Of a stretch of 64,000 bases of DNA, positions 1 through 12,143 are shown in pieces. Made by a program: the position numbers and the translations under genes. Numbering within the stretch: the stretch's first letter is position 1; every line of letters starts with the position of its first letter. The notes under the pieces were generated by a model. The model made no database searches, was not told where the DNA came from, and saw nothing but the letters and a program-made list of their open reading frames with translations. The stretch is from contig CM060967.1 in NCBI GenBank assembly GCA_030765045.1, positions 144,872,251-144,936,250 of the forward strand, read 5' to 3'. The DNA is from Tenodera sinensis (taxonomy: Eukaryota; Arthropoda; Insecta; Mantodea; Mantidae).

Positions 1-751
1 AACCCAAAACAGGAACTTTTTAGAAAAAGCTCCGCGCGCGCGAGTGTATGTGTCTCTGTCAGTCTGTGGACAGCATAAATCAAAAACGAAAGTCGGTCAA
101 AAACCAATTGGTATTTAAGTTTATTGTCCTTCAAGGATGCGACACGTAGATTTCGAAGAAAATTCCTCCACCCTAAACTGCCCTTTACATGGAAAATTTT
201 TCCAAAATGTTTATTTTCTTCAAAATGACTAATGATTTTGATTAAAATGCCTAATGTTTGAGATATTGTTCTGACTGACAAATGAAATTATATCTTGAAT
301 TTTCTAGCTATAGCCCACGTAGTCATCTTTACTCTGGATGACTTTTGCATAGCAGGTAAACCGTAAGAAATAGACCAAATCTTACTATCCAAAAATGTAA
401 ACGTTGGCAAAACACACAATTTATGTCCAAATAATACCACTTCGGAGACATTTCTTGTTAGTTGTACGAGTTTTGGGAAACATACGCTCGTGGAATGGAA
501 CATCGTTACTCATTTTTTTATATGTTAAGTGTGCAAACAGAACGGATTCGCAAAGCTTTAAAATATTTGACTATTGCTCAAAGATTAGTGTATTTTCATG
601 TTTCCTTTGCACCTACAAGGAAATGAACTTTAAGATAATTTCCGAACATGTTTATCTCAACTATAACGAAGAAGATATGGGAATAAGAGTTTGTAAGAAT
701 GGTTAGTACAAGAGTAGAAAAGGTAATGTGAATGCAATACATCAGAGTTTT
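1..751 (+). mobile_element. Family A dispersed element, copy 1 (5' end cut by window edge)
   Basis: This copy matches the complete copies at 11289 and 25536 from the GT-rich site onward. It shares the block around 60-180 (cagcataa..., then 'aaaaccaattggtatttaag'), the Leu/Ile-rich AT body, and the 3' block at 690-751 with a degraded AGTAGAGAAAGT motif followed by 'gcaatacatcag'. The GT-rich site here is short (about 38-58, GC then GTGTATGTGTC). It has no protein-coding potential; the short frames in it are not conserved between copies. The class of the element is not known to me. Confidence 0.8.
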
Positions 752-2066
752 TCTCTTTATCTAACAGTTTTTCAGCAAACAAATCAGATTGTGGAGCATC
801 TGATGTTTTTTGCATGGTTGTAACTGCGCAGAGAAATAAACAACGCCTGTGAGACAGACTATCTATCGGATTTACTTTCCATCTCTATGTACGACCCACA
901 GGCCTGGGTAATCTGCGGTCGTTGGCCCTGCAGGAAACATTGAACTCAGTACCGCTCACTCTGTGTCACGTTTTCAATGGCACACCTACTTGATGGTACT
1001 AACTAACCTGAATAAGCAAAATTACAAGTCTGCAACTCAAGCAAATATTGATATAACATTGTTGATTACACGATCCTCAATGCGAGGCCCCAAAAATTGC
1101 TATTCGCTACCTACCTGAAAAGTATAGCATACATAAATTCATTTAAGTTGTGAAAATGTCATTTTTGCACGCTATTCACAAAATAAAACAATGTTAAAAA
1201 AAATTTTATGCTACACATTGTAAACTGGCACACATTTTATGGATTTTATTTTCTGTTAAAATTGCTCCAAAATGGTTCGTATGTAACATTGAATTCAAAG
1301 TTCTAAACTTATTAACAACCGTGTGAAATGCCTCATTATAACATGGAGATTACAGTGTGATAACTGCTGGAAAAATAGTAGGACCCAACTTTTAATGAAA
1401 CAATGAGAGGTATTCTCCCGTTTTATGAAGTACCATTTCACCGGCGACTCTGGTTTCCTCGCGCTGTGGAGGGAGCTTCCGAATGGGTTATCAATGTTTT
1501 TTTGACCCTATAGTTTATTAAATTATATCTAGAGAATACCACAAAGTAGGGAAACCTAGAACAGATGCCAAAATCTGTTTAATTGAAAATGGAAGAGGTC
1601 GGTCGCCTTGTATCTTGTGCACAGAATCCAAACGACAGTATAAAAAAGTATTATTAAGGTCAGCGTAAATTGAAACAATTGAACATATCCTCTTAGTTGT
1701 TCGTTCAGTCTTATTAATTATTTAATTTTATATACATTTATTTCTTTATATACACTACTTCAAATATAATTTTAAAAAGGATATTTTATCTAGCATTGTG
1801 ACTGTGAATTCTGTGTAGTTTCACAGAAAAGAATGCACACCTTGAAAGGGTGTAAACTTTAACTCATCTCCTAGGAGACATACAAATTGGTATTACTGTT
1901 CAGTATGGCAGCCTATGTTTGCCCAAAGGCATGTCGTTAATGTATTTGAAAATATGTACCAAGACGTTTTCTTCATTGGCATTTGAATAGGTTTTTTAGG
2001 GAATTAATATTTTGTGGTATAAAGGACCCATTTTATCAGAAACTATTCAAAATGGATATATTACAT
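752..2066. other. Unassigned AT-rich DNA
   Basis: I see no coding region, tRNA-like head or tandem array here. The stretch at 890-990 is somewhat GC-richer (gacccacaggcctgggtaatc) and may be an old SINE remnant, but no A/B box pair is clear. Confidence 0.4.
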
Positions 2067-2309
2067 TGTGACGTCAGCCGCGGCACACAAGAAAGGACAG
2101 TCGGGTCAACCTACCTCACACCACATGCCCATGTCTGGCGTGTATCAAAGACGCTTGAGGTGAGACTGCCTCACACCACTGTTTGTGAACACATGACAAT
2201 TTGACATGAGAAAGGGTTTTCGAGGTTATAGGCCAGATATGCGGCGACCGCCGTCAGAGTTTCCAGAAATGCTGAAGTTCGAGAAAGGTCCGTGTTACGT
2301 CATACTCGC

Positions 2310-2317
2310 TATATAAG
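2310..2317 (+). promoter_or_regulatory. TATA box of LTR-like unit L1
   Basis: TATATAAG is followed by a purine/GC-rich stretch and is conserved in the opposite-strand relative at 61128-61136, which argues that it is a functional element of the ancestral repeat rather than a chance match. Confidence 0.55.
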
Positions 2318-2384
2318 GAGGCGAGGCGACGAGAGAACAGTGTAGAGTAGTTACAGACACGAGTCGGAGCAGGCAGTGTTAAGA

Positions 2385-2432
2385 GTGCGTGTGCGTGTGC
2401 GCGCGCGAGTGTGTGTGTGTGTGTGTGTGTGT
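2385..2432 (+). repeat. (GT)n microsatellite with GC core, inside L1
   Basis: Alternating GCGTGTGCGTGTGCGCGCGC leads into a pure (GT)n run at 2409-2432. It lies about 75 bp downstream of the TATA box. The relative at 60786-61384 carries a (CA)n run at the comparable place, so the array grew from a shared seed. Confidence 0.9.
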
Positions 2433-2674
2433 AGTCGTCGTGAAAGAACATTGTATGAAGTAAAGCCAATGAAATAGCTTTACTATGAAATGTTTGTATC
2501 GTCAAAGTCAGTTGTTTGAGAGACAGAAATTGAAGAAAGATAGAAGGGAGTGAGTCAAGGTTACGAGAAGAAAACACTTGCAAGTTGTAATATCACGAGA
2601 GACTATAGACTGTGTTAACGTCAATAAAAGATAACTGTTGTTGCACATTCAGTTTGAAGGAGAATAAAGTGACA

Positions 2675-3589
2675 GAACAATTACTTGACTTAAATTGTCA
2701 ATTTGTGACACTAGTGCAAGGAGTGGGTTTTGTAGAATTTTAATTTCATCACAATATATTAGTATAGTAAAGAAACCTAAATATTGTTGTTCATCTACTA
2801 TGGTATCAATTAGGTGTTTGCTTCTTTTTCTGTACATAATAACTGATAAAGTTTACCTTACAATGCAAAGTAGGCCATCTACTTAGAATGCATGCATCTA
2901 CATTCTGCGAAAGTGTTAGTATCATATCTTAAATTATTTTCAAAATAATTGGTAATTAATAATTAACATAATAATTAACATAATAATAATTAACATTGCC
3001 AGACTAGATCTTTTAATCTCCCCTTACATACAAAGTAGTATAACAATATGCCAAACATTTCGAAAAGGAAAGTACTTAATTGTGAACTAACAAGTATAAA
3101 TTAAATACTTGGAAACATTCATGTTGAGTATCGCCACATAAGCAGAAAGGCATACTTAATTGCTCATTTGCACCTTACACAGGGATTTATTGTTTGGTTT
3201 TGTGTTCAGCCACACACAAGCAAGACTGCAGACTAAATTCGCTTTGTGCTCATTTACTAGGTGTTAACAAGGCTCTGGCGTCGCTCTTTCAGACGCCTTA
3301 CAGAAACTCAGAAGCCAAGAGCATGGAGCCATTTCCTGAACACCTATTGTGTGTCTTCAGAGTCTTTACCACTCCCCTTAAAAGAGGTTTTGAGATCAAA
3401 GCAAAAATGTCTTTACTTCCTTTCAACCATTAACTGCCAACCAGAAAGGCCAAGTGTGCTGGTAACCACGAGTTAAATTGTAACATCACAAAGACTAAAG
3501 TTTAGTTAATTTTAATTATCTACATATCTGTCAGTCTCCAAAAACAGAATGCTATTGAACCATACGGCACGTTAGGACTTCTTTTTATT
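2675..3589. other. Unassigned AT-rich DNA
   Basis: It contains a short imperfect repeat of 'taattaacataa' at 2951-2995 and otherwise no coding or repeat signal I can support. The frames at 3194-3476 have no recognisable similarity. Confidence 0.4.
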
Positions 3590-3845
3590 AATTTTTTTTG
3601 GGAGGGGAGGAGGTGTTTAACCCCCACTTTTACTACATGTGGCACCGCAGGCGATGACACTGATGATACATGGAATAAAGATGGAACAGCGGGGAAATGA
3701 GATGGCTGGGAAAACCGGAGAACCCGGAGAAAAACCGTCGCTGCGCCGCTTCGTCCAGAAATCCCACATGCAGTCGCCTGGGATCAAACCATGTGAGAGG
3801 TGAACGGTCTAACTACTCGGCCATGGCGCAAACATTAGGATTATA
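3590..3845 (-). mobile_element. tRNA-headed SINE, family S3
   Basis: Read on the minus strand it opens with a tRNA-like head (TGGCCGAGTAGTTAGACCG at 3808-3826 resembles an A box; GGTTTGATCCC at 3780-3790 is a B box) and continues with the body around 3650-3770 containing the paired 'ccggagaa' units. The plus-strand copy at 59515-59880 has the same body and the same head, 'gtgaacggtct'. The tail here is a T-rich tract near 3587-3600 on the plus strand, i.e. an A-rich tail. Confidence 0.75.
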
Positions 3846-3984
3846 AATATATCACAAATTAAGTACTTGGTTTACAAATTATCTGTTATGCTTAGTACTT
3901 TCCACACACTAATTTGCATATGCAACAAATTAAATAAATAGATAAACGAATTCTAAAATGGTTAGCTGTCCTATTTCCATTTTC

Positions 3985-4250
3985 CTCAAATGGAAGGTAG
4001 TTATTCACTTTTTATATATTGACTGTGCAAAGAGAATGGAAGTTCACAGCCTTCTTATAGTGACCAGCTTTAAAACATTTGACTATCGCTCAAAGCCTAC
4101 TGTATTTCCTTTGCACCTACAAGAAAATTAACAAGGTAATTTATACAAATGTTTATCTCGGTTAACAGAACAAGATATAGAATAAGAGATTGTAGGAGTA
4201 GCTAATACAAGAGTAGAGAAAGTCATATGAGTGTAACACATCAGATTTTT
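3985..4250 (+). mobile_element. Family A, 3' fragment
   Basis: Only the last third of the element is present. It includes the 'gactatcgctcaaagcctactgt' region, the 'cacctacaagaaaatta' block and the 3' motif AGTAGAGAAAGT (4212-4223) followed by 'gtaacacatcagattttt'. It is truncated at its 5' side. Confidence 0.8.
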
Positions 4251-4689
4251 ACAAATAATACGGCACGCAAAGGTGTTTTGAGCAATAATGACCAGTGATT
4301 CCAACAATGTTGAATGCTTTTGTTTCCTTGTTTCGTCCATAGTTTTAAATGAGTGTTATATAGTTGACTCAACTGGTCGCAAGATAACTGCCATTTGCCC
4401 ACTTACTTTTGTGAAACACATTACATACATGATTTTAGGTCGTCTGCGTAGTGCATGGGCCAATATTCACCTTCAGGATATGTTTACAAAACAAAGGGAC
4501 GTTACGCACAGAGATTACCTCACATCTGTCAACTGCATGTAACGTGCTAGCGTAATGAACCTGACTGACTGCATTTCCCAATCGTAGCCGCAGAGTATGG
4601 CTAATAAACCTTATGAAGCAATATTTAGTAATAGTTTACTATAATAGCATTTTATACTCGCATACTGGTATTACAAATATATGACACAA

Positions 4690-4955
4690 GATACTCTAAC
4701 CCCCCTCGAGTGTGCGCAATGGATTGTGTGTCTCAGATTCAAGAGATTCCGCGTTCCAATCTTGGAGTGGATGGTGTGTGTAGCTGTGTGTGCGTGTGCG
4801 AAGGACACTTTGACCCACCGCGACCCCATTATTGCTACCATCCCCTTGGGGGAAAGGATGAGGTTGAGGTGAAGTATGACCGGAACGGAACCAGCGAAGC
4901 CCAGAGACGCACTGAAGTCCCTAATATTTACAGATATTGACACCGGGCGCACGAC
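4690..4955 (+). mobile_element. tRNA-headed SINE-like unit, plus strand
   Basis: The region opens with 'gtgtgcgcaatggattgtgtgtctcag' (A-box-like) followed by a B-box-like GCGTTCCAATC at 4751-4761. It is GC-richer than its surroundings. It abuts a minus-strand SINE, so the two lie tail to tail. Boundary between them is my estimate. Confidence 0.5.
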
Positions 4956-5290
4956 CGAAGTGTGTACTCTATCCGGGGGGAGGGCGACGAAACGACCCTT
5001 GCGGTCTGGGGCAGAAACTTTCAGGAGGCACCAGTGAAGGAAGATAGGTTTCCAGAACGCAAGCATCTGTGTCATCTGTTCGCTTTCGCCAGAACGTACC
5101 GCGTTATCAACCAAACCTGAAAGATGACACGAGAGGGAAATGAGAAATGAAGGGAAAAGGATCCGTGGAGAAGAGAATCCACTCCAACATTTGCCTCGTG
5201 ACCATGGATAAACCAACGTAGAGTGGTCGGTCGACGGGGATCGAACCCGGAATCTCGCGACCTTTGCTGGGGCGCCACCTCGCCCTGTGT
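4956..5290 (-). mobile_element. tRNA-headed SINE, family S5
   Basis: On the minus strand the head is 'gaggtggcgccccagcaaag', followed by a near-perfect B box, GGGTTCGATCCC at 5237-5248. The body (cagaacgtaccgcgttatcaac, cctgaaagatgaca) matches the copy at 54330-54680. The open frame at 4671-5216 (-) runs through this SINE and is not a gene. Confidence 0.65.
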
Positions 5291-5344
5291 TAGGGTGATT
5301 TATCCAGACAAGTGTTTTTCCTGAGAATGCCCTTATTCCGACAG

Positions 5345-5400
5345 AAACGAATGTTGGATAACTTTAAGCTCTAAGGATTCCGGGCTCATTTCAAAATTTA
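5345..5400 (+). repeat. SINE tail fragment, family S6
   Basis: 'aactttaagctctaaggatt' followed by 'ccgggctcattt' matches the 3' tails of the S6 units at 17400-17670 and 23290-23440. Only the tail is recognisable. Confidence 0.4.
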
Positions 5401-5429
5401 ACTATGTAAGTTAAAATATTACCAATGAT

Positions 5430-5690
5430 CACATCCTGTTTTTCTTATTATTATTACGCTAACGAGTCAGTGCCTAGGATCATATACCTATCGGGGAGCA
5501 GACAGACAGACAGCTTGAGAGGATATCTAGGATAGCTGATAGCACGATGCCTGGTTTAAGAGTGAAGGTGATATAAAATGGTAGTGAAATAGATGAAAAG
5601 AAAGGTCATGATGGAACAGTTCGTGGGATTAATGATGGGTCCGTCATAAATCCCACATATGGTCTCCAATGACCTAAACTGGGGTGCATT
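5430..5690 (-). mobile_element. SINE body fragment, family S3
   Basis: It carries the motif 'cagtgcctaggatcatatac...ggggagcagac' shared with 56465-56690 and 59515-59880. A (GACA)n-like short run lies at 5499-5512. The tRNA-like head end is lost or replaced by 'cacatatgg' near 5660. Confidence 0.5.
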
Positions 5691-5699
5691 GACGAGAAT

Positions 5700-5935
5700 T
5701 AAAAAAATTATTTTTGTTATTTAACGACGCTGTTAATTGCCAGGATCACATCAGCGTCGCTGGTGTGCCGGAATTTCGTCCCGCAGGAGTTCTTTTACAT
5801 GCCAGTAAATCTACTGACATGGAGCTGTCGTTTTTAAGCACACTTAAAAACCATCAGTCTGGGCCGGATTTGAACCCGCGACCTTGAGATCAGTAGTCCA
5901 ACGTCTAACCAACTAGCTACCCAGACCGACACATT
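5700..5935 (-). mobile_element. tRNA-headed SINE, family S2
   Basis: On the minus strand it begins GTCGGTCTGGGTAGCTAGTT with an A box (TAGCTAGTTGG) and a canonical B box (GGTTCAAATCC, minus strand, about 5868-5878). The body reads 'ctccatgtcagtagattta' and ends 'cagcgtcgttaaataac' before an A-rich tail. The copy at 21370-21585 is about as long and clearly the same family. Confidence 0.85.
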
Positions 5936-6125
5936 GACGAGAGGCGTGCGGTCAATTTCATCCTATTCAAACTACAAAAGAGCTTTAAACAAATTGCTAA
6001 TATTTTTGAAAATTAAAAAATTCTAATTCCTTATACAAACTATTAGCAAATACAGCTTGTGTTTTTGTCTGACTCCTAACAGGTATGACAAATATTTTCC
6101 TAAACAGTTTATTGTACAGTTTATT

Positions 6126-6270
6126 CTAGATACAGCCAAGGAAGAAATGATTGAGCGCATTCAGGAGAGCAGAATATTTCTAAGTTATACATCATGTTGC
6201 AGCACGGGACTCCACGTTAGAAATATTCTCCTAATGCGCTCAAACATTTTTTTCCATGACTGTACATACA
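6126..6270. repeat. Fold-back (imperfect inverted repeat)
   Basis: TTGAGCGCATT at 6151-6161 and the following AGGAGA...ATATTTCTAA are repeated in inverted form at 6217-6243 (TTAGAAATATTCTCCTAATG...). The arms extend outward with more mismatches (GATACAGCC-AAGGA... against ...TCCATGACTGTACAT) to roughly 6126 and 6270. The spacer is about 33 bp. It could be a fold-back transposon remnant or a hairpin RNA precursor. Confidence 0.75.
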
Positions 6271-6656
6271 AGCATCTCGTATGGGACCTCAAAACGTTGA
6301 TTGTCATTTGCTAGTCTGGTTATTCATGCTTCTTGTGAGCCGAAGGTCGGAGAATATTTCAAAACCCTTGTTTCAAAGCCTTCTTTTTAAATAAAAATCT
6401 AAGAAGTGCTCCGTTATTGGAGTAAATCGTTTATTCTTCAGCTTATTGAAACAAAGGTAGCAGTGCCTGCATCAATTAATATTTCTCGAATTCAGAGCTT
6501 AAGAAAAAAGAACTAGCATTTTTGGGAAGGACATCATTGAAGAAAATTATTTTTTTCTAAGGATATTTTTTAGTGACACTACTTACAACTTTCCAATTGC
6601 ATTAATAAGGGACGACAAGCAATACAGGTAACTTTCTATAATCAGTTATATTTTAA

Positions 6657-7528
6657 GGTCCAGTTGCATGAAGTTAATCTGAACTCAACCACCTTAAAAT
6701 GATAATCATTCAAACATAGCTTCAATTTTTATGGCATAAATCTTGATCTAAGTTCACATCGAATCTCACTGGGGAATTTTCTCCACTACTTGATCGAACT
6801 TAGATCAGCAAAGTTGCGTAAGGAAGAAAAAAATAGTACAGCTTTAAATAGAGTAATACATCTGTTAGTAGTGCATTTTTGTAGTTATTTGGATAATATA
6901 AATATTGTTTCAAATTATATAATGTCCAGAAATTTGGAGGAGAAGCAAAAACCGATGACTTCTAACTCAGAAAAGATCTCAGAAGTGGTAAATGTGAAGT
7001 TATTGTGCTTGGGGTTCACTTCTAGAAACACGAAGAAGTGAAGTCAATTTACAATAATTGTGTTCTTCAAATTCAATGAAATGTGGTGGACTTCAACATT
7101 CTTTGATCCAATAATTGTTAAAACATACAAATAAAAACGACTAATGAGGTAAATGCTTAAGTAATCTTGAATTAAATTCCCCAGTTGTTTTCTTCCATGA
7201 AGTTTCTTTATGTGAAGCTGAAACTGAGTGATTTTTTATTCCACCATTATGTTTCTCCTCTTCGCGTGTAAAATTTGAAGAGCCCTTTGATTTCTTGTTT
7301 TAAGCATTTTTCTACCCCTGAAGCTGAAAACAAGTGATTGCTGCTGCCCGGAAGTAGCCATCTTCAGTTGTTTTACCACGTTTAGCTATGTTACCAACTA
7401 AGACCAAAGTGAACTGAGACTCAACGATCTTAGATTAGTTTTATACAAGGAGATTTTACTCTTTCACTTCATGTTCTGAACTTAGATTAAATCTGATTTC
7501 CAGTTAGTGACATGTATGCAACTGGGCC
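6657..7528 (-). mobile_element. PIF/Harbinger-like element G1 with Myb/SANT-like relic
   Basis: The ends are inverted: GGTCCAGTTGCATG at the left, ATGCAACTGGGCC at the right. Copies at 17152 and 35901 share termini and sub-terminal sequence. The left flank is TAA and the right flank TAC; G2 has TTA at its left, which fits the TWA target of PIF/Harbinger elements. On the minus strand around 7240-7280 the frame reads S-N-F-T-R-E-E-K, the usual opening of the insect Myb/SANT-like domains that accompany Harbinger transposases. No DDE transposase is left. Family assignment is an inference from ends, targets and this short motif. Confidence 0.55.
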
Positions 7529-8130
7529 TACTGTGAAGCTTAAAAATAAAATCTATAGATGATTCCTTAGAATTGACTACTCTTTAATCTTTACTACGCT
7601 GTTATTTAAAGAGCCTAGTGGGTACTAAAAAACCCAATGGACATCTTCAGGTTCATATAATGTTCTCTCCGACAGTGTGAAGCATAAAATTATCCTCGAA
7701 CTCACAGTTGCAGTTTCCACATTTACGAAACTCCTAACATATATGTGCTCCTAGGAATATTCTACAAGTTCGGTGTACAGTTCTTGAGCATATAAATTCT
7801 TCCGCTATAAAGTCGCATCGAATGGACCTTGGAAAAAGTTATTCCCGCTTGCAAACTTCTCACTGGAAATATCTCAGCTTACTGCCGCTCTAAAGTAAAG
7901 CTAGAAGGAACAAGCTCGCTTTAGATATTGCTTTATATCAGTTGTCTGAAAGTAGTTTGGGATTTGCAATCAATAGTAGGTTTGATGGGGCTGACCGGTC
8001 CATTGTTTAAAAGCATTCTCTTACGAGTTGCTTTTACGACTTTTCCTACTTGAGTACAGTATAAGTAATTTAAAGCGCAAGCCAATTACAATAAATAACT
8101 CTATAAAATTGTTTTCGACATAAATCATCA
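7529..8130. other. Unassigned DNA
   Basis: I see no coding region or known repeat in this interval. Confidence 0.4.
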
Positions 8131-8454
8131 CGTTTTTTTATGGAGTAAGACCTTTTGTGTCAGCTAGGTGTAGCAGTTATGCAAAAGTGATCCATATTTA
8201 TGGGAATTTCAGAAGCTATTCCAAGAAAATTCAAGACATACATTTATTTTCCATGAAAATGTCTCAATCACATATTATTTTAACCAAAGTTGTTTGAGGT
8301 ATTTTTCATAAAAACAAAATCTATGAAAAGAATTCCAAATATACGGTAATTTACGGTTGGTAATCAGTGGTGTCCAACCTTAGAAGCTGGTGAATTTCAT
8401 ATTCAATCGACTTCTTTCTTTTGAGTTATGTAGTTCATAGACAGACAGAAACAG

Positions 8455-8524
<70 letters not shown>

Positions 8525-8525
8525 T
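8131..8525 (-). mobile_element. Family A, 5' half, minus strand, with expanded (CA)n
   Basis: Degenerate but collinear with the complete copies: 'gcagttatgcaaaagt', 'agaaaattcaagacatacattt', 'gagttatgtagttcatagac', then the (CA)n run, which is the reverse of the family's GT site. Truncated inside the array. Confidence 0.75.
8456..8522. repeat. (CA)n microsatellite
   Basis: About 33 uninterrupted CA units, located exactly at the GT-rich site of a family A copy. Confidence 0.95.
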
Positions 8526-9434
<909 letters not shown>

Positions 9435-9869
9435 TAAGATGAATAACCATGTATGTCAGTAATATTCATAAAAACCATTTATCTAAAAGGCAGGGAAACA
9501 CTTGCAAGGGTGTGTAACGTTCAAGGAAACATAGCTATTAACTCAAAGTAACCAAGCGATTGTTACTGAAATTCATTTGACACCGGTGGTGGACGTACAC
9601 TCTTTTGACTCCGGTAGTCTGATGAATCTTGAGCAACGGTTTTGTTTTAAACTTACTTGCTTGGCGGTTGACTCTAGAACGAGCAGAGTGTGCGTGTGGT
9701 GCGTAAAAGCTGAATGGTTTCTGTGTTCATTAACATTCGGCATACCTCAATTCATGTCATAGAGTTATTTAACGTATTAAAACTCATGACAACCTAGCCA
9801 ACTCATTAGCTCTACTGTAGCAGCCGTGGCAAATATGCAGAAAGAACTCCAATAGTCGACCAATGACAG
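9435..9869. other. Unassigned DNA
   Basis: No coding or repeat signal supported; the 61-codon frame at 9577-9762 has no recognisable family. Confidence 0.4.
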
Positions 9870-9987
9870 TGACAAAAATATATTTCTTTTCTTATTGTTA
9901 ACACAATCTACAATTCGTCATGATCTTGCAACTCGCAGCTATTCTGTCCTCTCGCAACCTTCACATACTTCACTGTCGTTCAGTTCT

Positions 9988-10020
<33 letters not shown>

Positions 10021-10297
10021 ACTGCTTCCGAAGGTACATCCTCACTCACCAAAACTGACTTAACTCTGCACTTAAAGCTTAACAGTGCTCTAATTATGTT
10101 CTCTCGCTTTCATAGTCCAGTTGAAGTAATGGTGATTATCTGGAAAATACACCTTTTCTCGAAACATCTCGTAAACAAGGCGGCAGTCGAAAGATTCTCG
10201 AACGTCTAGAATCGGTCTTTTTTCGGCCTCGCTGCATTGTCACCTAGTTTACTCGCCGGCAGTCAAACTCTGCTCTCTTTGACACGCGGCCGGCACG
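9870..10297 (-). repeat. LTR-like unit L2
   Basis: On the minus strand it starts near TGCCGGCCGCGTGTCAAAG and shares with the unit at 57381-57930 the blocks 'gaaaaggtgtattttccag', 'gttgcaagatcatga' and 'gtgttaac'. A (CT)n run lies at 9987-10018. The 3' end past 'gttaaca' is poorly conserved. Confidence 0.6.
9987..10018. repeat. (CT)n microsatellite
   Basis: A TTCTCTCT run of about 32 bp within LTR-like unit L2. It makes a Ser/Leu-rich chance frame at 9895-10209. Confidence 0.9.
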
Positions 10298-11288
10298 AAC
10301 AAATAAATAAATACAATAAAACATTAATTCACTTATTAAATTAATTGATCAAACTGCTTCCATACCATTTACGCTGCTATTCTTGTTTCTTTGTTGTCGT
10401 TCTGTTTTAGTGAAGCTAACATTGGGTGGTTATGGAGAAAACAAATGATGAACCCAAATAAATTAAAAAATGCCATGGAAGTCATAAAAATGTGGAGAAA
10501 ACAGCAATTATTTGTAGCGTCATATTGGTCAAAAGTAGTATGACGTAAAGAATGGAATAGTCACTATAAACAGATGTTAATATTATTACAAATGGAAATA
10601 GCCTTGCTGAGAATAAGGATTTCTGTTAACATGCATCATAAGTTACGAGCTGTCCTACATTTGTTCAGACATACGCGGCATGTTCTGACAGGCTGTGGTA
10701 GCAGATTTGAAGTGATAACTCATCCTCTTTACTTCCCATATCTGGCTTGAAGCGATAACAGCTGTTGTAGATGATTAAAGTGGCTTTGTGAGGAAAGAAT
10801 TTTGATATCAAGAAAGCAACAATGACAGACTCAACAAGCAAAGAGATTTTCCCTTTATGTAGGATGAAACGTAGAAATTCGAAATAGTGGCATAAAAGCA
10901 AAAGAAATACGTAACAAAATTGTGTGTAATGCTTTGCACTGATGTACTGCATTGCATAACTACCCAGTCTATTTTCACAAACGCGCCTTCTGTCTACTTC
11001 TTGTCAGCTTCTTTCATTACAAATTTACACATTTTGTTATTGATTTATGATCAATATAGAAGGCCAAATAAGTAGTCAGATTTTTCAAAAGCGGATCTCT
11101 ATGTAAGAGCTTTAAAATTTCATGACCATGAAAAACCAACAAATATTTTCCCAAAGTATAACTATTGAAAATTTAAACTAATAACGAGGAATACTTCGGA
11201 AATATTTAACCCCACAAAGATATATTTTGCATAAATTGTTTGTTTTAATTAGATCTAATTAACAAGATTCTCTCCCTCTCTTATTATT
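10298..11288. other. Unassigned AT-rich DNA
   Basis: No supported gene. The 95-codon minus frame at 10665-10952 has no recognisable domain and sits in AT-rich DNA. Confidence 0.4.
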
Positions 11289-12143
11289 ACTTTTTCTACT
11301 GGTAAGTAGGGGAAGTATTGTATTCCACCCAAAAATTCCATGTCGAGATTTCACCGGAAATATATGTTTTGAAGCACCCTGAATCCAAAAAAAAAGTATT
11401 TTTAGAAAAAGGTCCGTGTGTATGTCTGTGTGTCAGTCTGTGGACAGCATAACTCAAAAACAAAAAATCGGTTAAAAACCAAACTTGGTATTTAAGTTTA
11501 TTGTCATTCAAGGATGCGACACGAAGATTTTGAAGAAAATAGCCCCACCCTAAACTACCCTTTATATGGAACATTTTTGAAAATTTTGATTTTATTGAAA
11601 ATGGCTCTAACGATTTTGATTAAAATGTCATATGTTTGAGATATTTTTATGACAAATGAAATGTATATCTTGAATTTTCTGGCTATAGCCCCTGTAGTCG
11701 TATTTACTCTGGACGAATTTTGCATAACTGGTAAACCGTTAGAGATAGACAAAATCTTGCCCTACAAAAAATGTAGATCTTGCTAAAATACACAATTTAT
11801 GTCCCAATAAATTTTCTTGTAGGGTGAACCATTTCGGAGATATTCCTTGTTACGTGTGTGAGTTTCGGAAAACTTAGAACTTTAGTGAAATGCAAAAACG
11901 TTGTTCATTTTTTTATATGTTAATCGTGCAAAGAGAACGGAATCTCTAAGGTCAAAAAGATTTGACTGTAGCACAAAGCCTTCTGTATTCTAATATCTCC
12001 CTTGCACCTACAAGTACATAAGCAATAAGATAATTTGTACGAATGTTTATCTTAACTAACATGGAGATATAGGAATAAGAGTTTGTTAGAATGGTTAGTA
12101 CAAGAGTAGAGAAAGCCATGCGAGTGCAACACATAAGATTTTG
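11289..12143 (+). mobile_element. Family A, complete copy
   Basis: One of two reference copies (855 bp). It starts ACTTTTTCTACTGG with the hairpin partner AGTAGGGGAAGT at 11306-11317, has the GT site at about 11415-11434 (short, GTGTGTATGTCTGTGTGTC), and ends with AGTAGAGAAAGC (12104-12115) then 'gagtgcaacacat'. The body contains duplicated themes (agatattt, ctatagcccctgtagtc) but no long frame. It has no A/B boxes at its start, so it is not a tRNA-headed SINE. Confidence 0.85.

Larger units (their letters stand above)
2067..2674 (+). repeat. LTR-like promoter unit L1
   Basis: The unit begins TGTGACGTCAGCCG and ends near AATAAAGTGACA (AATAAA at 2663-2668), giving TGT...ACA termini. A TATA box (TATATAAG, 2310-2317) lies about 30 bp before the AGAGAACAGTGTAG region, where initiation would be expected. 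A second AATAAA lies at 2623-2628. Related units, most on the other strand, occur at 9870, 26395, 51221, 57381 and 60786. Layout (U3-like, TATA, transcribed part, polyadenylation signal, about 600 bp) fits a solo LTR of a retrotransposon. No primer-binding site or internal region follows. A dispersed promoter-bearing non-LTR repeat is the alternative. Confidence 0.6.

Noticed and set aside
4671..5216. 181-codon minus-strand gene
   Set aside because: It runs across two SINE-like units of opposite orientation and ends in one of them; no domain is recognisable.
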